From Gordonia effusa NBRC 100432 (lineage in GTDB: Bacteria > Actinomycetota > Actinomycetes > Mycobacteriales > Mycobacteriaceae), in assembly GCF_000241305.1 (NCBI RefSeq), contig NZ_BAEH01000021.1, forward strand, positions 1 through 54,677: DNA of 54,677 nt, in the 5' to 3' direction. Under the pieces are notes generated by a model. It saw only the letters and a program-made list of their open reading frames with translations. It ran no database searches and was not told where the DNA came from. The first letter of the stretch is position 1. Each line of letters opens with the position of its first letter. Below are positions 42,655 to 50,942 of the stretch, one piece after another. The translations under genes were made by a program, and so were the position numbers.

Positions 42655-42673
42655 GCAGCGCTGTTGCCGACGT

Positions 42674-42700
42674 TGTCACATCTGGACCCGCTGATCGGTC
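42674..42700 (+). promoter_or_regulatory. ECF41-type promoter upstream of the NAD(P)-binding oxidoreductase
   Basis: TGTCACA (42674-42680), 16 nt, GGTC (42697-42700), 39 nt before the ATG. Same -35 and same spacing as the promoter at 38180, differing in the first base of the -10. Confidence 0.65.
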
Positions 42701-42739
42701 AATAGTGGTGACGCGTTCACTACATCTGAAAGGCACGCT

Positions 42740-43483
42740 ATGAAAATCGTGGTCATCGGCGGAACCGGACTGATCGGCAGCCAGGTCGTCACCACCCTCA
42801 CCGAACAGGGACACGACGCTATCGCCGCCTCCCCACAAACGGGTGTCAACGCCCTTACCGGAGAAGGCCTCGACTCCACCCTCGCCGGAGCCGATGTGGT
42901 CGTTGACGTATCGAACTCGCCGTCGTTCGCCGACGATGATGTCCTCGACTTTTTCGTCACCTCAACCGGCAATCTGCTCGAAGCGGAACGTCGGTCGGGA
43001 GTGAAACACCATGTGGCACTGTCGGTTGTGGGTGCGGGAGACCTTCCAGATAGCGGCTATCTCCGCGCCAAGGCCGCGCAAGAAGAACTGATCCGTTCGT
43101 CGGACATCCCGCACTCGATCGTGCAAGCGACGCAATTCTTCGAGTTCACAAGAGCGATCGCCGATTCCTCGACTGTCGACGGCGCACTGCATCTCGCGCC
43201 GGTGGAGTATCAACCGATAGCCAGCGCCGACGTCGCGGTGGCTATCGCCGGAAAAGCGATCGGTAGCCCGCTGAACGCGACGGTCGAGATCGCCGGACCG
43301 GCGAAGCTACGGATGGACCAATTCATCCCGGCGGTTCTCGCGCAGGACGACGACCCGCGCCCGGTCATCGTTGACGAACACGCGACCTACTTCGGAACGG
43401 AGCTGACCGATTCCAGCCTCGTGCCCGGACCGGGTGCCGAGCTGGGCGAGATTACCTACGAAAAGTGGAGCGCTTCAGTGTGA
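42740..43483 (+). CDS. NmrA/SDR-like NAD(P)-binding oxidoreductase or epimerase (ECF41 partner)
   Basis: 247 residues. AAAGG lies upstream of ATG 42740. The Rossmann motif is VVIGGTGLIGSQVVTTL at the N-terminus. DVVVDVSNSPSF and KHHVALSVVGAGDLPDSGYLRAKAAQEELI, with the Tyr-x3-Lys pair, are typical of atypical SDRs of the NmrA/YwnB group. These reduce or sense NAD(P)H-linked metabolites. This is the O/E class of the COE genes associated with ECF41 sigma factors, and its promoter matches their consensus. The 3' end overlaps the convergent glycosyltransferase gene by 9 bp. Confidence 0.88.
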   Translation: MKIVVIGGTGLIGSQVVTTLTEQGHDAIAASPQTGVNALTGEGLDSTLAGADVVVDVSNSPSFADDDVLDFFVTSTGNLLEAERRSGVKHHVALSVVGAGDLPDSGYLRAKAAQEELIRSSDIPHSIVQATQFFEFTRAIADSSTVDGALHLAPVEYQPIASADVAVAIAGKAIGSPLNATVEIAGPAKLRMDQFIPAVLAQDDDPRPVIVDEHATYFGTELTDSSLVPGPGAELGEITYEKWSASV

Positions 43484-44857
43484 TTCACTCCTCGCCAATC
43501 GCCGGAAGACAGTGATGACGGCGTAGATCAGATTGAGCACGGCCAGGGCCATCATGGACGAGTAGACGGTCAGCCCGGTGTCACCACGTCCCGACGTATA
43601 GCCGCCCTGGCCGTGTCCACCGCCGGGACCGTGGCCGCCGCTTGGCGCGTGCCCGCCTCCCTGCCTGTCGGCGAAACTATGACCACCGGGCCCGCCGCGC
43701 TGCCCCGGCCCACCACCGAACCGGCCCATCGACTGGTCGCCGCTCAGCGACGAGTGATAGACACCAATCGCACTGGCCTGCACCAGAATCGGGACGATCA
43801 CATATCGCAGCGGCAGGTAGAACGCGAGGAGCACGGTAAGGATCTCGGCGAGGTAGAAATACCGATCGTGCATGGCGGGCAACACGAATGGCACGATCAC
43901 CGCGCTCGCGGTCGACACCAGCAGAATCGTCGTCGCCGTCACCGGCGGCCTCTTCCACACTGACCATCCGAGGAAGACCGCAATTATCGCTGCAGCACAG
44001 GCGATTCCAGCGTGTGCGAGCCACGTGGCATCGCCGCTAATCGGTATCAGCTGATAGAGATTCGCCGCTCCGAGAGTGAGCTGCTTGTATGAGTCGGTCT
44101 GATCGAGGTACACCGACAACACGGTTCGCCAAGGCGCTCCGACGATCAACGCGGGTGCGTCGAGCAGTAGGTACACGGCCGGAATGGCGAACAAGGTGTA
44201 CCAAGGCAGCTTGCGGCGCAACAGTACGAATGCCAGGACGGGAACGACGAAAATGGCCTGAAGCTTGAAAGATAGTGCGAGGCCGAAGAATACGCATGCC
44301 CACCACGAGTTCGAACGCCAGTCGTCGCGCGCTTGGGCCCGCATCAGAAAGTAGATGCCGCCGACCACGCAAGCGGAGTACACGGCGTCGGCCTGACCCC
44401 AGATGGAGCCGTTCGCGATCACTGAAGGCAGCAGCAGGACCAGCCCGAAAGCTAAGGCGCGCAACCCAAATCGCTCGGTCCGCAGCGCGACGATGCGATA
44501 GGCGAATACCGCCAAGATCAGTTCGAAAATGACGGAGATCAGCTTCACACCGACCAGCGCCGGGATATGGAGGTAGGTCAGAATCGCCAACAGATACAGG
44601 TAGGGGTAGTTATAGTCGGCGAACCTCTCTTTGAAGGCGGGAAAACCTCCGGCGTCGGCGATCTGCTGATACCAGCGACCGAGGAACGCGCGGTAGTCCA
44701 TCGTCTCGAAGTCGATGAACTGATAGCGGATCGCCACGGCGACTACGACGATGAGGGCGAGCGTCCCCCAGCGAACCCATCGCGGCGGTACGCGCGGCGC
44801 GGGAGGGGACGCGACGCCGACTCCATTAGTCGGGGCATCAAGCAGCAGGGTGGCCAT
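43475..44857 (-). CDS. GT-C-fold integral membrane glycosyltransferase with Gly/His-rich loop
   Basis: 460 residues from ATG 44857 (ATG 44929 is possible but lacks support). About eleven membrane helices. The first lumenal loop has DYRAFLGRWYQQIADAGGFPAF and DYNYPYLYLLAIL, the acidic and aromatic pattern of polyprenyl-phosphate-sugar mannosyltransferases (PIG-M/DUF2029/GT39-like). It would add a sugar to a lipid or protein on the outer face of the membrane. A Gly/His/Arg-rich segment of about 45 residues sits between the last two helices. The gene is convergent with the oxidoreductase and divergent from qcrB. Confidence 0.8.
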   Translation of the reverse strand: MATLLLDAPTNGVGVASPPAPRVPPRWVRWGTLALIVVVAVAIRYQFIDFETMDYRAFLGRWYQQIADAGGFPAFKERFADYNYPYLYLLAILTYLHIPALVGVKLISVIFELILAVFAYRIVALRTERFGLRALAFGLVLLLPSVIANGSIWGQADAVYSACVVGGIYFLMRAQARDDWRSNSWWACVFFGLALSFKLQAIFVVPVLAFVLLRRKLPWYTLFAIPAVYLLLDAPALIVGAPWRTVLSVYLDQTDSYKQLTLGAANLYQLIPISGDATWLAHAGIACAAAIIAVFLGWSVWKRPPVTATTILLVSTASAVIVPFVLPAMHDRYFYLAEILTVLLAFYLPLRYVIVPILVQASAIGVYHSSLSGDQSMGRFGGGPGQRGGPGGHSFADRQGGGHAPSGGHGPGGGHGQGGYTSGRGDTGLTVYSSMMALAVLNLIYAVITVFRRLARSESH

Positions 44858-44957
44858 CTGGCCACTATGGCGAGCGAGACTGTGAAGGCGGTGGGAGCCG
44901 ACTGTGGGGTCAGTATTTCCGCGCGGCAATTACCCCTTCCCAAATGCCCCCCTCGAG

Positions 44958-44980
44958 TTCTACTATCGATTGTAGTAGAA
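44958..44980. promoter_or_regulatory. BlaI/MecI-like palindrome upstream of orphan qcrB
   Basis: TTCTACTA (44958-44965), 7 bp, TAGTAGAA (44973-44980): perfect 8-bp arms. It overlaps a possible -10 TACTAT (44961-44966) with -35 TTCCCA (44937-44942), so binding would block transcription. TACTA/TAGTA arms recall BlaI/MecI-family operators. No blaI gene is in the window. Confidence 0.5.
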
Positions 44981-45008
44981 GCCGCAATCTGCACGTTGGG
45001 AGCAGGGC

Positions 45009-46613
45009 ATGGCCACATCTACCCGCCTTTCCAGACAGGCGAACGACGTCGACTCGCGTTATCACCTGGCCTCTGGCCTCCGACGTCAGATCAATAAGGT
45101 CTTTCCGACCCATTGGTCATTCCTGCTCGGCGAGATCGCCCTCTACTCGTTCGTCATCCTGTTGATCTCCGGCGTCTATCTGACGCTGTTCTTCGATCCG
45201 TCTATGTCGGAAGTCGTCTACCACGGTGATTATCAGCCACTCAACGGCGTGATGATGACCAAGGCCTACGAAACCACGCTGAATATCTCCTTCGAGGTGC
45301 GCGGCGGCCTGTTCGTGCGCCAGGTACATCACTGGGCCGCACTGCTCTTCGCTGCCGCGATCATCGTGCACATGATGCGCATCTTCTTCACCGGCGCATT
45401 TCGCCGCCCACGTGAAGCCAACTGGGTCATCGGCTGCGTATTGCTCATCCTCGCCCTCTTCGAGGGCTTCTTCGGATATTCCCTACCCGATGATCTGTTG
45501 TCCGGCACCGGAGTTCGCGCGCTAACCGCTGGCGCGCTCGGCCTACCGGTGGTGGGCACGTGGATCCACTGGGCACTCTTCGGTGGCGACTTCCCTGGCG
45601 ACATCATCATCCCGCGCCTCTATGTAATCCACGTGCTACTGTTCCCGGCGATCATTCTGGCCTTGATCGGCGCACACCTCGCGCTGGTGTGGTATCAGAA
45701 GCACACGCAATTCCCCGGGCCCGGCCGCACCGAGAAAAACGTTGTGGGCGTTCGGATTATGCCAGTCTTTGCCGCCAAGGCCGGCGCGTTGTTCGCGATT
45801 GTTTTCGGCGTCATCGCCATCATGGCCGGCATATTCCAGATCAATCCGGTATGGGTTCTCGGCCCGTATAACCCGGCACACGTCTCCGCTGGTTCTCAGC
45901 CCGACATCTACATGATGTGGACCGACGGCCTTCTCCGGCTAATGCCCGCTTGGGAATTCTATCTCGGCAATTACACTGTGCCAGCATCGAATTGGGGCGT
46001 GCTAGTCATCGGTCTGGTCTTCACCTCAATGTTGACGTACCCGTGGGTCGAGAAGCGACTCACCGGCGACCGCGCGCATCACAACCTGTTGCAGCGTCCA
46101 CGCGACGTTCCGGTCCGGACCGGAATCGGCGCGATGGCCGTCTCGTTCTACGTCATCCTCACGCTAGCCTGCATGAACGACGTCATCGCGTTGAAGTTCC
46201 ACATTTCCCTCAACGCGACGACATGGGCCGGCCGGATCGGACTGATCGTGGTACCGCCGCTCGCGTACTTCATCGCCTATCGCTGGGCGCTCGCGCTGCA
46301 ACGCGCCGACCGCGCGGTGCTCGAACACGGCATCGAGACCGGCATCATCAAGCGTCTCCCGCAGGGCGAGTACATCGAGATCCACCAACCGCTCGGGCCG
46401 GTCGACGACCACGGGCATCCAATTCCGTTGCCGTACCAGGGCGCAGCACTGCCAAAGCGGATGAACAAGTTGGGATCGGCCGGGTCTCCGGGCTCGGGAA
46501 CATTGCTGCTCGCCGATCCACCGGAGCAGCAAGAGCTCGCAGAGAGACACGAGCGCGAGCATCGCCGAGCGGAAAAGGCTGTGCTACAAGAACTTTCCAG
46601 TCGGCAGGACTAA
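45009..46613 (+). CDS. qcrB: Cytochrome bc1 complex cytochrome b subunit (QcrB), orphan copy
   Basis: 534 residues; GGGAG precedes ATG 45009. It is the actinobacterial form of cytochrome b: [31 protein letters not shown], then heme-ligand histidines in [22 protein letters not shown] and [21 protein letters not shown]. The [24 protein letters not shown] region replaces the classical PEWY-containing loop. A charged C-terminal tail follows. It oxidises menaquinol in the bc1-aa3 supercomplex. No qcrC, qcrA or cta gene is present, so this is an extra, stand-alone copy. Its immediate partner is a small membrane protein. An alternative or stress-specific bc1 subunit is likely. Confidence 0.93.
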   Translation: MATSTRLSRQANDVDSRYHLASGLRRQINKVFPTHWSFLLGEIALYSFVILLISGVYLTLFFDPSMSEVVYHGDYQPLNGVMMTKAYETTLNISFEVRGGLFVRQVHHWAALLFAAAIIVHMMRIFFTGAFRRPREANWVIGCVLLILALFEGFFGYSLPDDLLSGTGVRALTAGALGLPVVGTWIHWALFGGDFPGDIIIPRLYVIHVLLFPAIILALIGAHLALVWYQKHTQFPGPGRTEKNVVGVRIMPVFAAKAGALFAIVFGVIAIMAGIFQINPVWVLGPYNPAHVSAGSQPDIYMMWTDGLLRLMPAWEFYLGNYTVPASNWGVLVIGLVFTSMLTYPWVEKRLTGDRAHHNLLQRPRDVPVRTGIGAMAVSFYVILTLACMNDVIALKFHISLNATTWAGRIGLIVVPPLAYFIAYRWALALQRADRAVLEHGIETGIIKRLPQGEYIEIHQPLGPVDDHGHPIPLPYQGAALPKRMNKLGSAGSPGSGTLLLADPPEQQELAERHEREHRRAEKAVLQELSSRQD

Positions 46614-46615
46614 TC

Positions 46616-47026
46616 ATGACCATCCTGGGGTTCATCGTCGCGGCCATCGCCGTTGCCGCATGGACCCTCTCCTACCGTCGTTCGACAGCTCCGATTCGCG
46701 ATCCGCACTTCTTTATCGCGGTCTCACATCTGGACGCTGGAATCCGACGACCCTCGATCGCCGAGGCCGAATTGATCGACGAGAAGCATCACTTGGAGGC
46801 TCGAGCTATGTGGCCGGCGGTGATCGTAGGCATCCTGTGCGCTGTCGGCGCGCTGTTTCTCGGGCTAGGCAACTACTACTATGTATCTGTCATCGTCGAA
46901 ATTCGTTGGTTCGCAATCGAATTGGTGACAATAACGGTGCTGTCGGCTATCGTCGCCGCATTATGCGCCGCGCGCACCGGACGGCGGGCAGCCAGTCAAT
47001 CCCAACTCTACCGACACGCGGGATAG
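46616..47026 (+). CDS. Small three-helix membrane protein coupled to qcrB
   Basis: 136 residues from ATG 46616, 2 bp after the qcrB stop. Hydrophobic segments lie at about 1-20, 66-92 and 96-117, separated by a cytosolic loop (RRSTAPIRDPHFFIAVSHLDAGIRRPSIAEAELIDEKHH). I recognise no family. The tight spacing indicates translation from the qcrB mRNA, so it may be an accessory or assembly factor of the alternative cytochrome b. The open frame reaches far upstream, but that part is the qcrB shadow. Confidence 0.72.
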   Translation: MTILGFIVAAIAVAAWTLSYRRSTAPIRDPHFFIAVSHLDAGIRRPSIAEAELIDEKHHLEARAMWPAVIVGILCAVGALFLGLGNYYYVSVIVEIRWFAIELVTITVLSAIVAALCAARTGRRAASQSQLYRHAG

Positions 47027-47037
47027 AACAAGTTCTA
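47024..47037. promoter_or_regulatory. 14-bp perfect palindrome before the NTF2-like gene
   Basis: TAGAAC-AA-GTTCTA. It runs into a TAATAT hexamer (47036-47041) that sits 6 nt before the ATG at 47048, as a leaderless promoter would. A repressor site over the promoter is plausible. It differs from the LexA box, which has a 4-nt centre. Confidence 0.4.
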
Positions 47038-47047
47038 ATATTGATAT

Positions 47048-47863
47048 ATGACGACACCGGCGGACAGGTCCGCATTGCTGGCCACGGCGCTTCGGTCACC
47101 CCAAGCGACCGCGGCCCACGATCGCGCCGCCTGGTTGGATCTGTTCACCGACGACGGCACCGTCATCGACCCGGTCGGGTCGCGACCGCATCAGGGCCGG
47201 GAAGCGCTCGGTAAGTTCTACGACACTTTCATCGGTCCGCGGAACATCGTCTTCTCGTCGGACTCCGACGTGGTATCGGACGGCTCGGTATACCGGGATG
47301 TCACTCTCTCGGTACAGCTTTCGACATCGGTGACGATCGACGTTCCGACAATCCTGCGCTACGACATCGTCGGCGTACACGGTGCGATGCACGTATCGCG
47401 ACTGCGCGCGTACTGGGAAATGCGCCCGATGATCGGAGCTCTAGGTCGCAGCGGGTTGGCCGCGCTACCGGTCGCCGCCGCACTATCCGGTGCGATGCTG
47501 CGAAACCAAGGCGTCGTCGGCGCCGCGGGGTTTCTCACCGCATTCCGGCGACCCGGCCACGACGCCGTCGAGGCCCTTCGCACAATCGTCACCGCCGCAT
47601 CGGTGGCCGACCACGAACCGGTCCGGAATATCATCGGGCCATCGACGCCGGTAACTCTCAATGGGCGCAAGCTCATCTTTACCGCCGAACTCGTTGTCGC
47701 ACTTGATAATGCACATGGCCGAAAGTTCATCGCCGCCGGCACTACGGTTGCCGCGGTCCTCGATCATGACGCGTGGGCCGGTTTCATCTTCGCCGAGTTC
47801 ACACACTCGACACCTACATCGCTGGCCATCGTCACCGAGCCGCGCCGAACACCTACTTCTTAG
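47048..47863 (+). CDS. SnoaL/NTF2-like protein with C-terminal extension
   Basis: 271 residues from ATG 47048, probably leaderless. Residues 10-125 form an NTF2-like cone fold: HDRAAWLDLFTDDGTVIDPVGSRPHQGREALGKFYDTFIG, which is the opening of ketosteroid-isomerase/SnoaL relatives with the Asp pair. From about 128 (MIGALGRSGLAALPVAAALSGAM) a different region begins, followed by a second possible NTF2-like half (AVEALRTIVTAASVADHEPVRNIIG). It could bind or isomerise a steroid-like ligand. No partner gene indicates which. The 3' end overlaps the convergent RHH gene by 11 bp. Confidence 0.78.
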   Translation: MTTPADRSALLATALRSPQATAAHDRAAWLDLFTDDGTVIDPVGSRPHQGREALGKFYDTFIGPRNIVFSSDSDVVSDGSVYRDVTLSVQLSTSVTIDVPTILRYDIVGVHGAMHVSRLRAYWEMRPMIGALGRSGLAALPVAAALSGAMLRNQGVVGAAGFLTAFRRPGHDAVEALRTIVTAASVADHEPVRNIIGPSTPVTLNGRKLIFTAELVVALDNAHGRKFIAAGTTVAAVLDHDAWAGFIFAEFTHSTPTSLAIVTEPRRTPTS

Positions 47864-48050
47864 GCGTCCGGCCGGCGTCGTCCAGTGCCCGGCGTAGCGC
47901 GTATTCGATCTGCGCGTTGACGCTGCGCAGATCGTCGGCCGCCCACTTGGCTATCGCTTCGTGGATGGCCGGATCAAGCCGCAGCAGAACCTTTTTCGGC
48001 TCTCGTTTGCGGCGGCGCGGCGGCTGCTGCGCTGACTGCTCCTGCGACAT
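47853..48050 (-). CDS. Ribbon-helix-helix DNA-binding protein
   Basis: 65 residues. A basic Gln/Arg-rich N-terminus (QPPRRRKREPKK) is followed by the RHH core KVLLRLDPAIHEAIAKWAADDLRSVNAQIEYALRRAL, one strand and two helices as in Arc/CopG. The ATG at 48050 overlaps the stop of the SPFH gene by one base (TGATG), so the two are co-translated. It is probably an autorepressor of the SPFH/RHH operon. The 26-bp palindrome upstream of the SPFH gene is a fitting operator. Confidence 0.85.
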   Translation of the reverse strand: MSQEQSAQQPPRRRKREPKKVLLRLDPAIHEAIAKWAADDLRSVNAQIEYALRRALDDAGRTPKK

Positions 48051-48934
48051 CAGGCGTAGAGGGTACCTGCGTTGACCACCGGCTGGGTGGCCCGGTCACC
48101 ACAGAGGACCACCAACAGATTCGACACCATCGCGGCGCGTCGCTCCTCGTCAAGTTCGACGACGCCTTGTTCGGATAGCCGGTCCAGTGCCAAGCCGACC
48201 ATTCCGACCGCTCCTTCGACGATCTGCGCACGCGCGGCAACCACCTGGGCAGCCTGCTGTCGAACCAGCATCGCCTGGGCGATCTCCGGTGCGTACGCGA
48301 GATGCGTGATGCGCGCTTCGATGACCTCTATACCTGCGGATTCGGTGCGCTCGCGCAACTCGTCGGTCATTTCCTCGGCCACTTGTGCGCCGTCGCGCAG
48401 GCTCATCCGATCTTCGTTATGCGAGTCGTAGGGCCGCGTGGTCGCCAGATGCCGGACCGCAGCCTCAGACTGGGTCTCGACAAACTCTTCGTAGTCGTCG
48501 ACGCTGAACGCGGCCTTGAAGCTGTCGGTGACTCGATACACGACCACGGCCGCGATCTCGACCGGATTGCCATCAGCATCGTTGACCTTGAGCTTCTGCG
48601 TTTCGAAGTTGCGCACCCGCAACGAGATGCTGCGCCGGTCGGTGAGCGGGAGAACCGCGAAGAAACCTGGCTCGCTTACCGATCCAACGTAACGCCCGAA
48701 GAACTGAATCACCTTGGCCTCGTTGGGATTAACTATGGTCAACCCGGTCGCGAGGACGATGACCACCAGCGCGACGACGCCGGCGACGATCGCACCCACT
48801 AGCGATCCGACCCTCTCATTGTTGGCAAAGTCGACGAGGCCGAGCACCAATCCGACGATCGCGGCCACCAAGACCACAAAACCCGGCAACAACACAGCGA
48901 ATCCGTTTCGGCGAACGGCCTGACGGAGTTCCAT
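48050..48934 (-). CDS. SPFH/band-7 (slipin/prohibitin-like) membrane protein
   Basis: 294 residues; a strong TAGGAGGT site precedes ATG 48934. Two N-terminal membrane helices (about 12-34 and 42-66) are followed by [24 protein letters not shown]. The SPFH domain then runs to about 240 ([57 protein letters not shown]). Such proteins form large membrane cages or microdomains and are linked to stress and membrane-fluidity responses. Pairing with an RHH regulator recurs in actinobacteria. It is divergent from the aminotransferase gene. Confidence 0.92.
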   Translation of the reverse strand: MELRQAVRRNGFAVLLPGFVVLVAAIVGLVLGLVDFANNERVGSLVGAIVAGVVALVVIVLATGLTIVNPNEAKVIQFFGRYVGSVSEPGFFAVLPLTDRRSISLRVRNFETQKLKVNDADGNPVEIAAVVVYRVTDSFKAAFSVDDYEEFVETQSEAAVRHLATTRPYDSHNEDRMSLRDGAQVAEEMTDELRERTESAGIEVIEARITHLAYAPEIAQAMLVRQQAAQVVAARAQIVEGAVGMVGLALDRLSEQGVVELDEERRAAMVSNLLVVLCGDRATQPVVNAGTLYA

Positions 48935-48969
48935 GACTACCTCCTAAGCTCTGGCGGCCACTCGGCTGC

Positions 48970-48995
48970 CTATCAAAGTGATATCACATTGATAG
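48970..48995. promoter_or_regulatory. 26-bp near-perfect palindrome in the SPFH/aminotransferase divergent promoter
   Basis: The two 13-bp arms match at 12 of 13 positions: CTATCAA-A-GTGAT and its complement ATCAC-A-TTGATAG. It contains the perfect inner GTGATATCAC and a TGATA motif repeated every 11 bp. That helical-turn spacing suits tandem RHH dimers, so the adjacent RHH protein is the likely binder. Confidence 0.55.
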
Positions 48996-49059
48996 TTTCA
49001 GCGCCACTAGAGCCGACCGTGTAGATTTCACCTTCACCGCACTTGAAGGGACCCTGGGT

Positions 49060-50421
49060 ATGAATCTCGACGACGCCATCACGGCCGGACGTCGGGCCTA
49101 CGAGCTCGATCGCAAACATGTCTTCCACTCGTGGTCGGCGCAGAAGCAGATCGACCCGATGACGATCATCGCCGCGGCCGGCTCGTATGTATGGGATGGC
49201 GACGGACACAAACTGCTCGACTTCTCCTCGCAATTGGTCAACACCAATATCGGCCACCAGCACCCAAGGGTGACCGCGGCCATCGCGGCCCAGGCCGCGA
49301 AACTGACGACCATCGCGCCGCAGTACGTCAATGAGGCCCGCTCGGAGGCCGCCCGGCTGATTTGCGAACGCACCCCGGGCGATCTCGATCGGGTGTTCTT
49401 CACCAACGCCGGCGCCGACGCCGTCGAACACGCGGTGCGGATGGCCCGTTTGCACACCGGCCGCTACAAGGTCATGACGCGCTATCGCTCGTATCACGGC
49501 GGAACCGACACCGCCATCAATCTGACCGGCGATCCACGGCGCTGGCGCAATGATTACGGGACCAGCGGCGTCGTGCGTTTCGACGGACCGTTCTTGTACC
49601 GCAGTGTCTTTCACGCCGAGAACGAAACGCAAGAATGCGAACGAGCGCTCGAGCATCTCGAGCGCAAGGTTTCGCTGGAAGGCCCCGACACCATCGCGGC
49701 GATCGTGCTGGAGTCGGTGCCCGGCACGGCGGGCATTATGGTTCCGCCGCCGGGATATCTGGCTGGCGTACGCGAGATCTGCGACCGTCACGGCATCGTC
49801 TTCGTCGCCGACGAGGTGATGGCGGGCTTCGGACGGACCGGTAAATGGTTCGCTATCAACAACTTTGACTCCGACGGCGCCCCGGTGATACCCGACCTCA
49901 TCACCTTCGCCAAAGGCGTCAACTCCGGTTACGTACCACTGGGCGGCGTAGCCATCAGCGACGCCATCGCGGCCACCTTCGCCGACACCGTCTATCCGGG
50001 CGGACTCACCTACTCGGGCCATCCGCTGGCCACCGCCGCGGCCGTGGCAACCATCGAGGCAATGGAATCGGAAGGCATCGTCGACAACGCTGCCCGTATC
50101 GGCCGCGATGTACTCGGCCCTGGACTAGCGGACCTGGCGCGCAAACATCCCAGCGTCGGCGACGTTCGCGGAATTGGCGTGTTCTGGGCTATCGAACTCG
50201 TCACCGACCGGGTAACCAAGGAACCGTTGGCACCCTACGGGGCATCCAGCCCGGCGATGACCGCGGTCGTCGCCGCATGTAGGGAGAACGGACTGCTGCC
50301 GTTCGCTAATTACAATCGGATACACGCGGTGCCGCCCTGCAACGTGTCCGATGACGAAGTGCGCGAAGGACTTTCGATCCTGGACCGAGCACTCGACGTC
50401 GCCGATGGTTACGTAGTGTGA
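49060..50421 (+). CDS. Class III PLP-dependent aminotransferase
   Basis: 453 residues from ATG 49060. Motifs are LLDFSSQLVNTNIGHQHPRV, FFTNAGADAVEHAVRMAR, RYRSYHGGTDTAINLTG, FVADEVMAGFGRTGKWFA (PLP-binding Asp) and DLITFAKGVNSGYVPLGGV with the Schiff-base lysine. GLTYSGHPLATAAA completes the site. Closest in style are omega-amino-acid or taurine:pyruvate transaminases. It transfers an amino group from a terminal amine to an oxo acid. The gene is divergent from SPFH and overlaps the end of soxR by 13 bp (convergent). No pathway partner fixes its substrate. Confidence 0.9.
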   Translation: MNLDDAITAGRRAYELDRKHVFHSWSAQKQIDPMTIIAAAGSYVWDGDGHKLLDFSSQLVNTNIGHQHPRVTAAIAAQAAKLTTIAPQYVNEARSEAARLICERTPGDLDRVFFTNAGADAVEHAVRMARLHTGRYKVMTRYRSYHGGTDTAINLTGDPRRWRNDYGTSGVVRFDGPFLYRSVFHAENETQECERALEHLERKVSLEGPDTIAAIVLESVPGTAGIMVPPPGYLAGVREICDRHGIVFVADEVMAGFGRTGKWFAINNFDSDGAPVIPDLITFAKGVNSGYVPLGGVAISDAIAATFADTVYPGGLTYSGHPLATAAAVATIEAMESEGIVDNAARIGRDVLGPGLADLARKHPSVGDVRGIGVFWAIELVTDRVTKEPLAPYGASSPAMTAVVAACRENGLLPFANYNRIHAVPPCNVSDDEVREGLSILDRALDVADGYVV

Positions 50422-50876
50422 CCCGACTCCAGCCCATCCATCAGTCGGTGCGGACCGGGGCCTTGCTTGGCCATCTCGTCGTGTGGGTTCAGTAGCCGGC
50501 AATCGGTCATCGATAAACAGCCGCAGCCGACGCAGGAGCCCATGAGGTCGCGCATCCGCTCCAACAGTTCGATGCGCCGGTTGAGGTCGGCAACCCAGCG
50601 ACGTGACGCGTGTTCCCACATCTTTGGTGTCGGAGAATCGCGAGATCCTAACGCTCCCAACACCTCTGAGATCTCCGACAACGGGATTCCAGCGGCTTGC
50701 GAGGCCTTGATGAAGGCTACGCGGCGCAGCATCGCACGGTGATAACGACGCTGGTTGCCTGACGTGCGTCGGCTAAAGATGAGGCCGAGTTCGTCGTAAT
50801 AGCGGATCGCCGACGTCGCCACACCGGACCGGTCGGCGAGTTCGCCGACGGTCAGTTCCAGATGCTGGGCGGGCAC
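50409..50876 (-). CDS. soxR: Redox-sensing MerR-family regulator SoxR
   Basis: 155 residues. The MerR helix-turn-helix is LTVGELADRSGVATSAIRYYDELGLI at residues 8-33. A dimerisation helix follows, then the [2Fe-2S] motif C115-VG-C118-G-C120-LSMTD-C126, with the same CxxCxCx5C spacing as E. coli SoxR. Oxidation of the cluster by redox-cycling drugs, or natural pigments in actinobacteria, switches it to an activator. The target is the divergent MFS gene, whose promoter carries a SoxR box inside a 19-bp spacer. No soxS is expected in actinobacteria. Confidence 0.95.
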   Translation of the reverse strand: MPAQHLELTVGELADRSGVATSAIRYYDELGLIFSRRTSGNQRRYHRAMLRRVAFIKASQAAGIPLSEISEVLGALGSRDSPTPKMWEHASRRWVADLNRRIELLERMRDLMGSCVGCGCLSMTDCRLLNPHDEMAKQGPGPHRLMDGLESGHTT

Positions 50877-50904
50877 GCGGTCTACTGTACCGCGAAATTC
50901 GGCC

Positions 50905-50935
50905 TTGACTTCAAGTGAACTTGAACTTGAATGAT
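50905..50935 (+). promoter_or_regulatory. SoxR-activated promoter with SoxR box
   Basis: -35 TTGACT (50905-50910), 19-bp spacer, -10 AATGAT (50930-50935), then 7 nt to ATG 50943 (leaderless). The dyad TTCAAGTGAACTTGAA (50910-50925) has 7-bp perfect arms, closely matching the known SoxR box core CTCAAGTTAACTTGAG. The 19-bp spacing is diagnostic for MerR-type activation. Confidence 0.9.
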
Positions 50936-50942
50936 CGGTGCT

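Noticed and set aside
45917..46615. Long upstream part of the frame encoding the small membrane protein after qcrB
   Set aside because: It is a +1 shadow of qcrB with Arg-rich, non-conserved sequence. The real start is ATG 46616.
47020..47040. LexA (SOS) box reading of TAGAAC-AA-GTTCTA
   Set aside because: The actinobacterial LexA box has a 4-nt centre (TCGAAC-N4-GTTCGA). This dyad has a 2-nt centre.
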